Shown here: one piece after another, positions 50,052 through 57,882 of the stretch | Position numbering within the stretch: position 1 is the first letter of the stretch | Layout: the number at the start of each line of letters is the position of its first letter | Assembly: GCA_024742355.1 (NCBI GenBank) | Contig: JANSYM010000011.1 | Coordinates: forward strand, 1 to 64,000 | DNA: 64,000 nt | From: Hyphomonadaceae bacterium | GTDB taxonomy: Bacteria; Pseudomonadota; Alphaproteobacteria; Caulobacterales; Hyphomonadaceae | Reading direction: 5' to 3' | Position numbers and translations under genes: made by a program | The notes under the pieces: model-generated | Database searches by the model: none | Told to the model about the DNA's origin: nothing | What the model saw: only the letters and a program-made list of their open reading frames with translations

Positions 50052-51290
50052 TTCTTCGTTCTTTTCGAGCACCTCACCGGCCAGATAGAGCGAGCCACCG
50101 ATCAGTATGCGATCGGGTTTTCGAGCTGCCGCAGCCTGCAGAGCGTCCTCGAGCGAGTCGCAGACATGGCTTTCTGGCAGGTACAGTTTCGCAGTTTCCG
50201 CAAGTTGCTGCGGGTCTGCACTCGCATGCCCAGGCGCGTTCGGCATGGTGTGCACAGCCTCGACCACGCCTTTGAAGGGGTGGAAGAAGCCGCCATGATC
50301 CTTGCTGGCAAGCATGCCCACCACCATCACTGTCGTGCCGCCCATTTCCCGCAACAATTCGGCAATGGCGGTCGCTGCGTGCGGATTGTGGCCGCCATCC
50401 AGCCAGACGTCCGCGCCGCCGCCGAGGCGACTGATCGGGCCATCGTCGAGTTTCTGCATCCGCGCCGGCCAGGTTGCCGACTGGGCACCCTGCCAGATCG
50501 CGGATTCGCAGACTTTCGGCGCCTCAAGCGTGCGCATGGCAAGACCGGCCAGCGCTGCATTATAGCGCTGATGCGTCCCGGGCAGCGCGACCGCTTCGGG
50601 GACCTTTTCGATATCCTCGATCGAGAGCGGCGTCAGCGGCGCGCCGAGCTCAGCCGCTTGCGCTTTGATGACATCGCCGCATACGCGCGCCTGGATGGCG
50701 GAAACAACCGGGCGTCCGGATTTGATGATCCCGGCCTTTTCTCCGGCAATGAAAGTGAGATCAGATCCCAGGAACTGCTTGTGATCAAAATCGACCGGCG
50801 TGATCACGCTAAGCGCGGGGGACCGGATGACATTGGTTGCGTCGTACCGACCGCCCAGCCCGACTTCCAGGATTAACAAATCTGCCGGGACCTCACTGAA
50901 AGCGAGCAGCGCCGTCGCGGTTGTTGCCTCGAAACGGGTTATCTCGCGTCCGTCTAATGCCGCGTGAACCCGGTTCAGCCAGCTGACCAGAGCCTCATCC
51001 TCGACCAGAGCTCCTGCGAGCCGGATTCGCTCATTGAACCGCACCAGATGCGGGGATGTGTAAACGTGCACAGACAGCCCTTGCGCCTCGGCCATGGCCC
51101 GCAAATAGGCACAGGTGGAGCCTTTGCCATTGGTGCCGGCCACGTGAATGGTCGGCGGCAACTTGTCCTGAGGACGGCCAAGTGCGTCCAGCAGGGACTC
51201 GATACGGCCGAGCGATAGCTCGATCGTATCGGGATACAGGCCTTCGAATTGTTTCAGGGCCGCTTCAACAGCAGCGGAGTCCGCGCTCAA
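50040..51290 (-). CDS. folC: Folylpolyglutamate/dihydrofolate synthase FolC
   Basis: Adds glutamates to folates and makes dihydrofolate from dihydropteroate. The 416-residue ligase of the Mur family has the P-loop HVAGTNGKGSTCAYL (about 47-61), SPHLVRFNERIRL, LEVGLGGRYDATN and DGGHNPHA in the C-terminal domain. Its ATG overlaps the accD stop (ATGA), in the conserved order trpA-accD-folC. Confidence 0.95.
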   Translation of the reverse strand: MSADSAAVEAALKQFEGLYPDTIELSLGRIESLLDALGRPQDKLPPTIHVAGTNGKGSTCAYLRAMAEAQGLSVHVYTSPHLVRFNERIRLAGALVEDEALVSWLNRVHAALDGREITRFEATTATALLAFSEVPADLLILEVGLGGRYDATNVIRSPALSVITPVDFDHKQFLGSDLTFIAGEKAGIIKSGRPVVSAIQARVCGDVIKAQAAELGAPLTPLSIEDIEKVPEAVALPGTHQRYNAALAGLAMRTLEAPKVCESAIWQGAQSATWPARMQKLDDGPISRLGGGADVWLDGGHNPHAATAIAELLREMGGTTVMVVGMLASKDHGGFFHPFKGVVEAVHTMPNAPGHASADPQQLAETAKLYLPESHVCDSLEDALQAAAARKPDRILIGGSLYLAGEVLEKNEELPD

Positions 51291-52273
51291 TCTTTTTTGG
51301 CGCGCGGCGCTGGCGCGTCCGCCGAAGGTGCTTCAACCGGCAAGGTCGAAACATCTTTCTCGGCCACCATGCGATGCGGCATCAAATGACTGAGCAGACG
51401 CGAGAGCGTGTCTTTCAACTCGCGGCGGTCAACGACGATATCGACGGCGCCCTTTTCGCGCAGGAATTCGGAGCGCTGGAAGCCTTCCGGCAATTTCTCA
51501 CGAATGGTCTGCTCGATGACGCGTGGGCCCGAGAAGGCAATCATCGCGCCAGGTTCTGCCAGGTGAACATCGCCGAGCATCGCATAAGACGCCGAAACAC
51601 CGCCAGAGGTCGGGTCACACAAAACCACGATATAAGGCAGGCCCGCTTCTTTCACTTCCTGAATGGCCAGCGTCGAGCGCGGCATCTGCATCAGTGAAAG
51701 CGTGCCTTCCTGCATGCGCGCGCCGCCAGATGCGGTACAGATGACAAAGGCTGCCTTGCGGGCAACGGCCATTTGCGCGGCGGCAATAAAAGCCTCACCG
51801 GCAGCCATGCCGAGCGAGCCGCCCATGAAGGCAAAATCCTGCACCAGGATAACTGTCGGGACGCCATTCACCTTACCGAAGGCGGCAGCCATGCAATCGT
51901 CCTGAGCAATCGGTGAAACGGCGCCTGTATCAGGTGCCTCTTCCTTGTCGCGCTTGGCGATCTTGGTTTTCGCGCCTTTGATGCGGGACGGATAGGCCTT
52001 GTCGTCCTTGAACTTGAGGGGGTCGGCTGGAACCGGCGGCAAAGGGATTGGCTCCCAACGCTCATGGTCGAAGAAGAGGCGAAAACGGCGGCGCGGCGAA
52101 ATCCGCAAATGCGCGCCGGCTGGTGTCACATACCAGCTCTCTTCCAGGTCAGACCGATAGACCAGTTCGCCGGACACCGGACACTTCACCCAGAGATTAT
52201 CTGGCGTGTCCTTCTTGTTGCCCGAAAGCAGGCCCTTCAGGCCTGGTGTGCGAAAATTTGTCAGCCAGTTCAT
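51287..52273 (-). CDS. accD: Acetyl-CoA carboxylase carboxyltransferase subunit beta
   Basis: With AccA forms the carboxyltransferase that makes malonyl-CoA for fatty acid synthesis. The 328-residue protein has the catalytic fold segments AFMGGSLGMAAGEAFI, SGGARMQEGTLSLMQM and DPTSGGVSASYAML. The N-terminal zinc ribbon, normally two CxxC pairs, is degenerate: only Cys31 remains; the other positions read Ser34, Thr50 and Gly53 in the outline CPVSGELVYRSDLEESWYVTP AGAH. I recall related alphaproteobacteria having similar losses but cannot verify it. The C-terminal tail is Pro/Ala-rich. Confidence 0.95.
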   Translation of the reverse strand: MNWLTNFRTPGLKGLLSGNKKDTPDNLWVKCPVSGELVYRSDLEESWYVTPAGAHLRISPRRRFRLFFDHERWEPIPLPPVPADPLKFKDDKAYPSRIKGAKTKIAKRDKEEAPDTGAVSPIAQDDCMAAAFGKVNGVPTVILVQDFAFMGGSLGMAAGEAFIAAAQMAVARKAAFVICTASGGARMQEGTLSLMQMPRSTLAIQEVKEAGLPYIVVLCDPTSGGVSASYAMLGDVHLAEPGAMIAFSGPRVIEQTIREKLPEGFQRSEFLREKGAVDIVVDRRELKDTLSRLLSHLMPHRMVAEKDVSTLPVEAPSADAPAPRAKKD

Positions 52274-52305
52274 CGCGTTACGATCCCTTTGTCCGAACCC
52301 GGACC

Positions 52306-53136
52306 CTATTTGGCTGGCACTCCACCCGTCAGCGCCGTACTTAACTCACGGGCCAATTGACCCATATTCTCTGCTGCAACTTGTGGCGTTTTGGCCACAC
52401 TTGCAAGTCTTGCTTGTTCCACAAAAGCAGACCCAACGACAACCCCATCTGCGATTTCAGCCATCGCAGCGGCCTGTTCGCCTGTTTTTATTCCGAATCC
52501 GACGCAAACCGGCAGTCCGGAGACGCGCTGCGCCATTTCCACGCCGGCGCGGATTTCTTGCGGATCCGCTGACCCCGCGCCAGTGACGCCGGCAACGGCA
52601 ACATAATAGAGAAACCCGCTCGCTCCTTCGGCCACACGGGCCATCCGAGCTTCGTCAGTCGTCGGCGTGGCAAGCCGGATCACCGACAATTCATGCGCCG
52701 CATAGGCGTCACGAATGGGTTGATCTTCCTCAGGCGGCAAATCGACCAGGATCGTCCCGTCAATGCCGGCGTCTGCAGCCGCTGACGCAAACGCCTCATA
52801 TCCCATCGTATGGACCGGATTGGCATAGCCCATCATGATCAGCGGCGTGTCCGGATCATCTTCCCGAAAGCGCTTCGCCAGGGTCAGGACATCGCCGAGC
52901 GTTGTCTTGTTGGCCAGCGCCCGCAAAGCGGCTTTCTGGATCGCCGGGCCGTCTGCCATCGGGTCTGTAAACGGCGCGCCCAGCTCGATCGCATCGGCGC
53001 CATTGTCGCGCAGCGCACACATCGCCTGATAGGACGAGTCCAGGTCTGGATCGCCCGCCATGATGTACGCTACCAGCGCCGCACGACCTTCAGCCTTAAC
53101 CTTGGCGAAGCGCTTGTCTATTCGGGATGTCGGCAT
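52306..53136 (-). CDS. trpA: Tryptophan synthase subunit alpha
   Basis: Cleaves indole-glycerol phosphate and hands indole to TrpB. The 276-residue TIM barrel has the catalytic Glu in DAIELGAPFTDPMADGP with the second catalytic Asp, and GFLYYVAVAGVTGAG near 174-188 plus VGFGIKTGEQA for phosphate binding. The gene is separated from trpB by about 2.8 kb of unrelated genes. It adjoins the cutA stop directly and is upstream of accD on the same strand with about 30 bases between. Confidence 0.96.
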   Translation of the reverse strand: MPTSRIDKRFAKVKAEGRAALVAYIMAGDPDLDSSYQAMCALRDNGADAIELGAPFTDPMADGPAIQKAALRALANKTTLGDVLTLAKRFREDDPDTPLIMMGYANPVHTMGYEAFASAAADAGIDGTILVDLPPEEDQPIRDAYAAHELSVIRLATPTTDEARMARVAEGASGFLYYVAVAGVTGAGSADPQEIRAGVEMAQRVSGLPVCVGFGIKTGEQAAAMAEIADGVVVGSAFVEQARLASVAKTPQVAAENMGQLARELSTALTGGVPAK

Positions 53137-53460
53137 TTATTCAGGTTCCGTATTCTCTTCGACCCAGGCCTTGTAAGGTGCGTTCACATGCGTACAGCCG
53201 AGCGCAACAATGGCCGGGACATCATAGGGGTGATGGGCGTTTACAATCGCTTCAATTCTGGCGAAATTTTCCGCTGGCGCCTTTAACCAAACAATGAACT
53301 CAAACGCCTGTTCCACAACGCCTTTCCAGCGATAGGTCGAAGCCATCGGGCCCTCGATATTGGCACAGGCGGCGGCGCGCGTTTCGACGGCTTCGTCCGC
53401 AATTGCGCGGGCGACGCGCTGGCGCGGGCAGGTCACCCTGATCAGGAGCAGGTCTGTCAT
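53137..53460 (-). CDS. cutA: Divalent-cation tolerance protein CutA
   Basis: A 107-residue trimeric protein of the CutA1 family, linked to copper tolerance but of unsettled function. TDLLLIRVTCPRQRVARAIA, CANIEGPMASTYRWKGVVEQ and HPYDVPAIVALG cover the family. The start is the ATG at 53460; upstream frame is unsupported. The stop is immediately followed by the trpA ATG, so the two are tightly coupled; cutA heads the cutA-trpA-accD-folC operon. Confidence 0.93.
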   Translation of the reverse strand: MTDLLLIRVTCPRQRVARAIADEAVETRAAACANIEGPMASTYRWKGVVEQAFEFIVWLKAPAENFARIEAIVNAHHPYDVPAIVALGCTHVNAPYKAWVEENTEPE

Positions 53461-53641
53461 ACGATTTTCATCCTTACAGAGGCGCCACTTCCTCTGTCTG
53501 AGCGCGCCTGTCAACAGTTTCGCGTACTCGTGGAATACCAGCGGCGGCAATAATTAACCAACCCTTAAGCCGCTTGATTGCAGAGCTGTCTCCAGACACA
53601 GGCCCGGCACGAGACGGGCCGCATGCGAGCGGACGCGAATT

Positions 53642-55036
53642 TTGGCCCAGATCAGTAGCCTTTCTGCCCTAGACCCGTCCGCCTACGATATCATTATCGT
53701 CGGCAGCGGACCGGCCGGATGCAGCCTGGCCGATCGCCTAAGCGCAAAAGGCGTTTCCTGCCTGATTATCGAAACCGGCCTGAACGCATACAATCAGGAT
53801 ATCCAAACCGCCTACACCGCCATGGACACGCGCGGACACTTTGGCGATCAGCACTGGGCCCAGCACTGGATTCGCGCGTTTGGCGGCACATCCATGGTCT
53901 GGGGCGGATGGTGCGCGCCGCTGGATGAGCAGGACTTCGAGGCGTGGCCGATCACGCGCTCAGATATCAGGCCCTATTACGACGTCGCGGCCGATATTCT
54001 GAAGCTGGACCGCGTGATCAATTCCTATGACGCCGCCTATCTGCCGGGCTTTCGCTTCAAGCCGTTCCGGACCGTCTATGGCGCAATGCGGTTCGGGGAG
54101 GAATATCAGTCTTTCCTGACCGCGCCTGGGTCTGTCGACGTGTTGCTTGGCGTAACGGTCACAGCGTTGCAGCCTGACGCGGCGCGCAATCGTGTTGTTG
54201 GGGTCGGCCTGCATCAGCAGGACGGGACTGCGCGGCGGGTTTCTCTGCGCGATGAGCAACGCCTGGTTCTCGCCGCAGGCGGCATGGGCAATGCGCAGCT
54301 GCTGCTCAATCCTGCGCCAGACAGTGAGACTGGCGTCGGCAATGAAACCGATCAGGTCGGCCGGTTTCTGATGGAGCATCCGCACTATATCAACACTGCC
54401 GCCCTGGTCGGCCGCAGGCGCCTGATGCCGCCAACGCCGCCCGCCAATTTTGGTGATCATGTCCAGAACATCCTGGCTGATCGCACGACCTATGCGAAGA
54501 CCGGCAAACTGTCCGTGGCGATGGAACTGGTCGAGCGCGAGCTCAACCCGAGAGACCGCGTCGAGCGTTTCCTGCGCGACAAGTATGACGGTGAATTTAT
54601 CGCCTACAATATCAATATTCGCAGCGAAATGCCGGCCAGCCCGGACAATCGCGTCACCCTGGCGCCGAGCCGTGACCCCTCCGGATTACCTCTCTTGAAG
54701 ACCATGTGCATGGCTGGCAGCGATACCGTCCGTCCGATTTTCGCGGTCCTGGAAGCGCTCGGAAAAACCGTGATGGCGCGCGATGATGGCCGCGTCTTCA
54801 TCCACAATGAGACGCTGGTCAGCAATCCCAGCGGCGGCGGTCACACGATGGGCACAACCGCGATGGGCAGCGATCCGCGCAGCAGCGTAGTTGATGCCAA
54901 TTGCAAGGTGCATCGCTACACCAACCTTTATGTCGCCGGCAGTTCGGTCTTCACATCAGGTGGCTCGGCCAATCCGACCCTGACGATCATCGCGCTCGCC
55001 GCCCGTCTCGCTGATCATCTCACAGGTGCCGCATGA
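53642..55036 (+). CDS. GMC family oxidoreductase
   Basis: A 464-residue FAD enzyme of the glucose-methanol-choline family, which oxidises alcohols or sugars. The FAD site is YDIIIVGSGPAGCSLADRLS (about 15-34); FGGTSMVWGGW and the C-terminal GGHTMGTTAMGSDP, VAGSSVFTSGGSANPTLTI supply the active-site His and FAD contacts. No signal peptide is visible. A TTG at 53642 is the apparent start; no strong ribosome site, so the first residues are uncertain. It overlaps a PAN-domain gene by ATGA and interrupts the trp genes on the opposite strand. The electron acceptor is unknown. Confidence 0.9.
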   Translation: MAQISSLSALDPSAYDIIIVGSGPAGCSLADRLSAKGVSCLIIETGLNAYNQDIQTAYTAMDTRGHFGDQHWAQHWIRAFGGTSMVWGGWCAPLDEQDFEAWPITRSDIRPYYDVAADILKLDRVINSYDAAYLPGFRFKPFRTVYGAMRFGEEYQSFLTAPGSVDVLLGVTVTALQPDAARNRVVGVGLHQQDGTARRVSLRDEQRLVLAAGGMGNAQLLLNPAPDSETGVGNETDQVGRFLMEHPHYINTAALVGRRRLMPPTPPANFGDHVQNILADRTTYAKTGKLSVAMELVERELNPRDRVERFLRDKYDGEFIAYNINIRSEMPASPDNRVTLAPSRDPSGLPLLKTMCMAGSDTVRPIFAVLEALGKTVMARDDGRVFIHNETLVSNPSGGGHTMGTTAMGSDPRSSVVDANCKVHRYTNLYVAGSSVFTSGGSANPTLTIIALAARLADHLTGAA

Positions 55037-55494
55037 GTATGACACGGCGAGAAGGCTTGCTCGCGATTGCGGGCGTTGTGGCCGGCGGCATTGTCGCCAA
55101 TGCGACGAATTTCGCCGTCACGACACTCGGACGCGACACCAGCGGACCGCCCCCGGTCACGGCGTTTGAACCGACCGGACTCGGCATGGGCTGGGTGCTC
55201 TCGGACGCCGACCTTGAAGAGCTGGGCGCACTCGGAACGCAGGACATCGATGCCTCCCGGTTCGAGGTCACGGAGCGGCTTGATTATCTCGGCGGAGATG
55301 TCGCCGCGTTTCGCGCCGTCAGCTCTGGCGACTGCGCCGCGGCCTGCGACAGCGACCCCGCGTGCACGCGCTTCACTTATGCGACAACCCGGCATGAGAC
55401 GACCGCCAAGCGCAAGATGTGCTGGCTCAAGAATGACGAGATCGAAAGCAGCCGTGAGAATGCCGGGGCGTATATTTCAGGGCAGAAGCGGTGA
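55033..55494 (+). CDS. PAN-domain protein with Tat-like N-terminus
   Basis: A 153-residue protein. The N-terminus MSMTRREGLLAIAGVVAGG looks like a twin-arginine signal or membrane anchor (Arg5-Arg6). The C-terminal part is a PAN/Apple domain with Cys101, Cys105, Cys111 and Cys130 in DCAAACDSDPACTRFTY and MCWLKND. PAN domains bind proteins or sugars outside the cytoplasm. It is translationally coupled to the GMC oxidoreductase and could anchor or carry it across the membrane, in the place where other GMC enzymes have a small Tat-dependent subunit; this is inference. Confidence 0.8.
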   Translation: MSMTRREGLLAIAGVVAGGIVANATNFAVTTLGRDTSGPPPVTAFEPTGLGMGWVLSDADLEELGALGTQDIDASRFEVTERLDYLGGDVAAFRAVSSGDCAAACDSDPACTRFTYATTRHETTAKRKMCWLKNDEIESSRENAGAYISGQKR

Positions 55495-55511
55495 GTCCGT
55501 GGGACCGCCAA

Positions 55512-55961
55512 TCAGCTCTGATCGCACTTTCTTTCGTCTTCGAACTCGAACATCGCAACATAGACTTCCAAGTCTGACCAATCGTCACCTTCGATCCGTT
55601 CCTTGGGCAAAGCGGTTAGATTCAGTCTCAAGAAACAAGCTTCGTTTTCGGGCCAATCAAACCAATACTGGTTTGCCGCTCCCGATGCCCACTCGAAGCC
55701 ACTTCTTTTCAACTCCGCTGCATACCAGTTTAACGGTTCGAACTCCTCGCCCAAGGCGCTTGAAGGGAACTCGATGCAGACGCGCGCGGGATCCTGGTCC
55801 AGCTTCTGCCCAAATACTTCACACGGCGTCTGAATTCGTCCGAGCTCATGAACGGGAAGACGTATTCCGTTTTGCAATTCAAACTCGACTGGGTCATTCT
55901 GGGCTGAGCAGGCCGCGAGCCCAAACAGTATGATTGCCGCAGACTTGATCAGTTTCCTCAA
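55512..55961 (-). CDS. Small lipoprotein coupled to trpB
   Basis: A 149-residue hypothetical lipoprotein: signal helix [15 protein letters not shown] with the lipobox Cys near 18, then an acidic domain with three further Cys ([21 protein letters not shown]) and a final CDQS. The start is a TTG at 55961 that overlaps the trpB stop as TTGA, with GGAG just before it. I do not recognise the family. It is strange for a lipoprotein to be read through coupling from a trp gene, and it may be a late arrival in the region. Confidence 0.75.
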   Translation of the reverse strand: MRKLIKSAAIILFGLAACSAQNDPVEFELQNGIRLPVHELGRIQTPCEVFGQKLDQDPARVCIEFPSSALGEEFEPLNWYAAELKRSGFEWASGAANQYWFDWPENEACFLRLNLTALPKERIEGDDWSDLEVYVAMFEFEDERKCDQS

Positions 55962-57169
55962 ATCTCCACCCCAAGCGCTTCCGCCACCGAGAACACGTCC
56001 TTGTCGCCGCGCCCGCACATGTTGAGGATCATCAGGCCGTCCTTGCCGAGCTCTTCAGCGACCTCGCCAACCCGTGCCAGCGCGTGACTTGGCTCAAGCG
56101 CCGGAATGATGCCTTCGAGACGTGTGCACAGCTGGAACGCGTCCAGCGCTTCATTGTCTGTGCAGGTGAGATACTCGGCCCGCCCGGTGTCACGCAGGAA
56201 GCTGTGTTCGGGACCGATGCCCGGATAGTCGAGACCCGCCGAGATCGAGTGCGCGTCGATGATCTGGCCATCATCAGTCTGCAACAGATAGGTCTTGTTG
56301 CCGTGCAGGATTCCTGGCGCGCCGCCATTCAGGGCGGCCGCGTGCTGCCCGGTCTCGATGCCATGCCCAGAGGCCTCGACGCCGATCAGGCGAACGCTTT
56401 CATCCTCAATGAACGGATGGAACAGGCCTATGGCGTTGGAGCCACCGCCAATGCAGGCCATGACCGCGTCTGGCAGCCGCCCTTCGCGATCGAGAATCTG
56501 CGCGCGGGCTTCCTTGCCTATGACGCTCTGGAAGTCGCGGACCAGCTCCGGGTAAGGGTGCGGGCCGGCCGCCGTGCCGATGCAATAGAACGTGTCATGG
56601 ACATTGGTCACCCAGTCGCGCAGCGCTTCATTCATCGCGTCTTTCAGCGTGCCCGTGCCGGACGAAACCGGGACAATTTCCGCGCCGAGCAGTTTCATGC
56701 GGAACACGTTCGGCTTCTGGCGCTCGACATCCGTCTCGCCCATGAAGACGACGCATTTCAATCCAAATCGCGCGCAGACTGTGGCGGTCGCCACGCCGTG
56801 CTGGCCAGCACCTGTCTCAGCAATGATGCGGGTCTTGCCCATGCGCATCGCCAGCAGGACCTGGCCCAGGCAATTATTGATCTTGTGCGCGCCAGTATGG
56901 TTGAGTTCGTCACGCTTCAAATAGATTTTCGCACCGCCAAAATGCTCGGTCAGACGCTCGGCGAAATAGAGCGGACTCGGTCGACCGACATAATGAGCCC
57001 ACAGATCATCCATCTGCGCGTTGAAGGCCGGGTCCTGTTTCGCGGCACGGTATTCCTGCTCCAGATCGAGAATAAGCGGCATCAGAGTCTCGGCGACATA
57101 ACGCCCGCCAAACTCACCAAAACGGCCATTCTCATCGGGCCACTGGTCCCAGGTATTACGCAAACTCAT
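55958..57169 (-). CDS. trpB: Tryptophan synthase subunit beta
   Basis: Condenses indole and serine to tryptophan with PLP. The 403-residue protein has the PLP lysine in [25 protein letters not shown], the Glu of [16 protein letters not shown] phosphate-binding loop, and [11 protein letters not shown]. The ATG at 57169 gives [22 protein letters not shown], the typical alphaproteobacterial start. It follows trpF by about 11 bases, and trpA is about 2.8 kb away on the same strand. Confidence 0.97.
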   Translation of the reverse strand: MSLRNTWDQWPDENGRFGEFGGRYVAETLMPLILDLEQEYRAAKQDPAFNAQMDDLWAHYVGRPSPLYFAERLTEHFGGAKIYLKRDELNHTGAHKINNCLGQVLLAMRMGKTRIIAETGAGQHGVATATVCARFGLKCVVFMGETDVERQKPNVFRMKLLGAEIVPVSSGTGTLKDAMNEALRDWVTNVHDTFYCIGTAAGPHPYPELVRDFQSVIGKEARAQILDREGRLPDAVMACIGGGSNAIGLFHPFIEDESVRLIGVEASGHGIETGQHAAALNGGAPGILHGNKTYLLQTDDGQIIDAHSISAGLDYPGIGPEHSFLRDTGRAEYLTCTDNEALDAFQLCTRLEGIIPALEPSHALARVGEVAEELGKDGLMILNMCGRGDKDVFSVAEALGVEI

Positions 57170-57180
57170 ATGATCGCTCT

Positions 57181-57840
57181 CTAGGCTGATTTTGCGGCGT
57201 CGATGAACGCCCGGATCAAGTCCTCGTCCTTTAGACCCGGCGCGCGCTCCACGCCAGAGGAAACATCCACGGCTGTCGCACCTGTCGCAGTGATGGCATC
57301 CTCGACGTTTTCGGGCGTCAGTCCACCGGCCAGCAGCCAGGGCACGTCCGGTTCGAAATTCTCGAGCAGGGACCAGTCCCAGGCCTCGCCATTGCCGCCT
57401 GGACGATCGGCATCCTCGGGCGGTTTGGCATCGATCAGCAAGCGATCCACACGCCATTGATCGAGCGCCTCAAGATCATCCTCATTTGAAACCCCGACAG
57501 CGCGCCACAGTTCGCAGACGCCGCTGCAATCGCGCCACCAGCGCAGGACCTGATCAGGATGTTCCTTGCCATGCAGCTGGATCGCATCGGGCTCGACCTC
57601 GTGCAGGACGTCATCGAACAGATCTTCGTCCGGATCGACGAGCAGAATGACAGACAGCAAGCCAAGGTCCTGGGCAAAATCGGACAGGGCGCAGACTTCG
57701 TCCAGCGCCTCTTCGCCCTCACCCAGCACATTTCGCGGACTTTTCCGGTAGAGCACAAAGCCGACCCAATCGGCGCCAGCTTCCGCCGCCGCGCGAATAT
57801 GAGCCGTGTCCTGTAGTCCGCAGATCTTTACCTGTGCCAT
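57181..57840 (-). CDS. trpF: Phosphoribosylanthranilate isomerase TrpF
   Basis: A 219-residue TIM barrel. QVKICGLQD contains the catalytic Cys, [12 protein letters not shown] and [12 protein letters not shown] the mid-barrel segments, and [19 protein letters not shown] the C-terminal phosphate site; LLIDAKPP is close to the usual LLxDs. The ATG at 57840 matches the family start; a GTG 24 bases upstream is possible. Heads the trpF-trpB unit, convergent with nothing, and closely followed upstream by the stop of the large outer-membrane-type protein gene. Confidence 0.94.
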   Translation of the reverse strand: MAQVKICGLQDTAHIRAAAEAGADWVGFVLYRKSPRNVLGEGEEALDEVCALSDFAQDLGLLSVILLVDPDEDLFDDVLHEVEPDAIQLHGKEHPDQVLRWWRDCSGVCELWRAVGVSNEDDLEALDQWRVDRLLIDAKPPEDADRPGGNGEAWDWSLLENFEPDVPWLLAGGLTPENVEDAITATGATAVDVSSGVERAPGLKDEDLIRAFIDAAKSA

Positions 57841-57882
57841 GGCGGTCAGGTGCGCCGCTGTCACTTGGAAGTCAAGCAGGGA

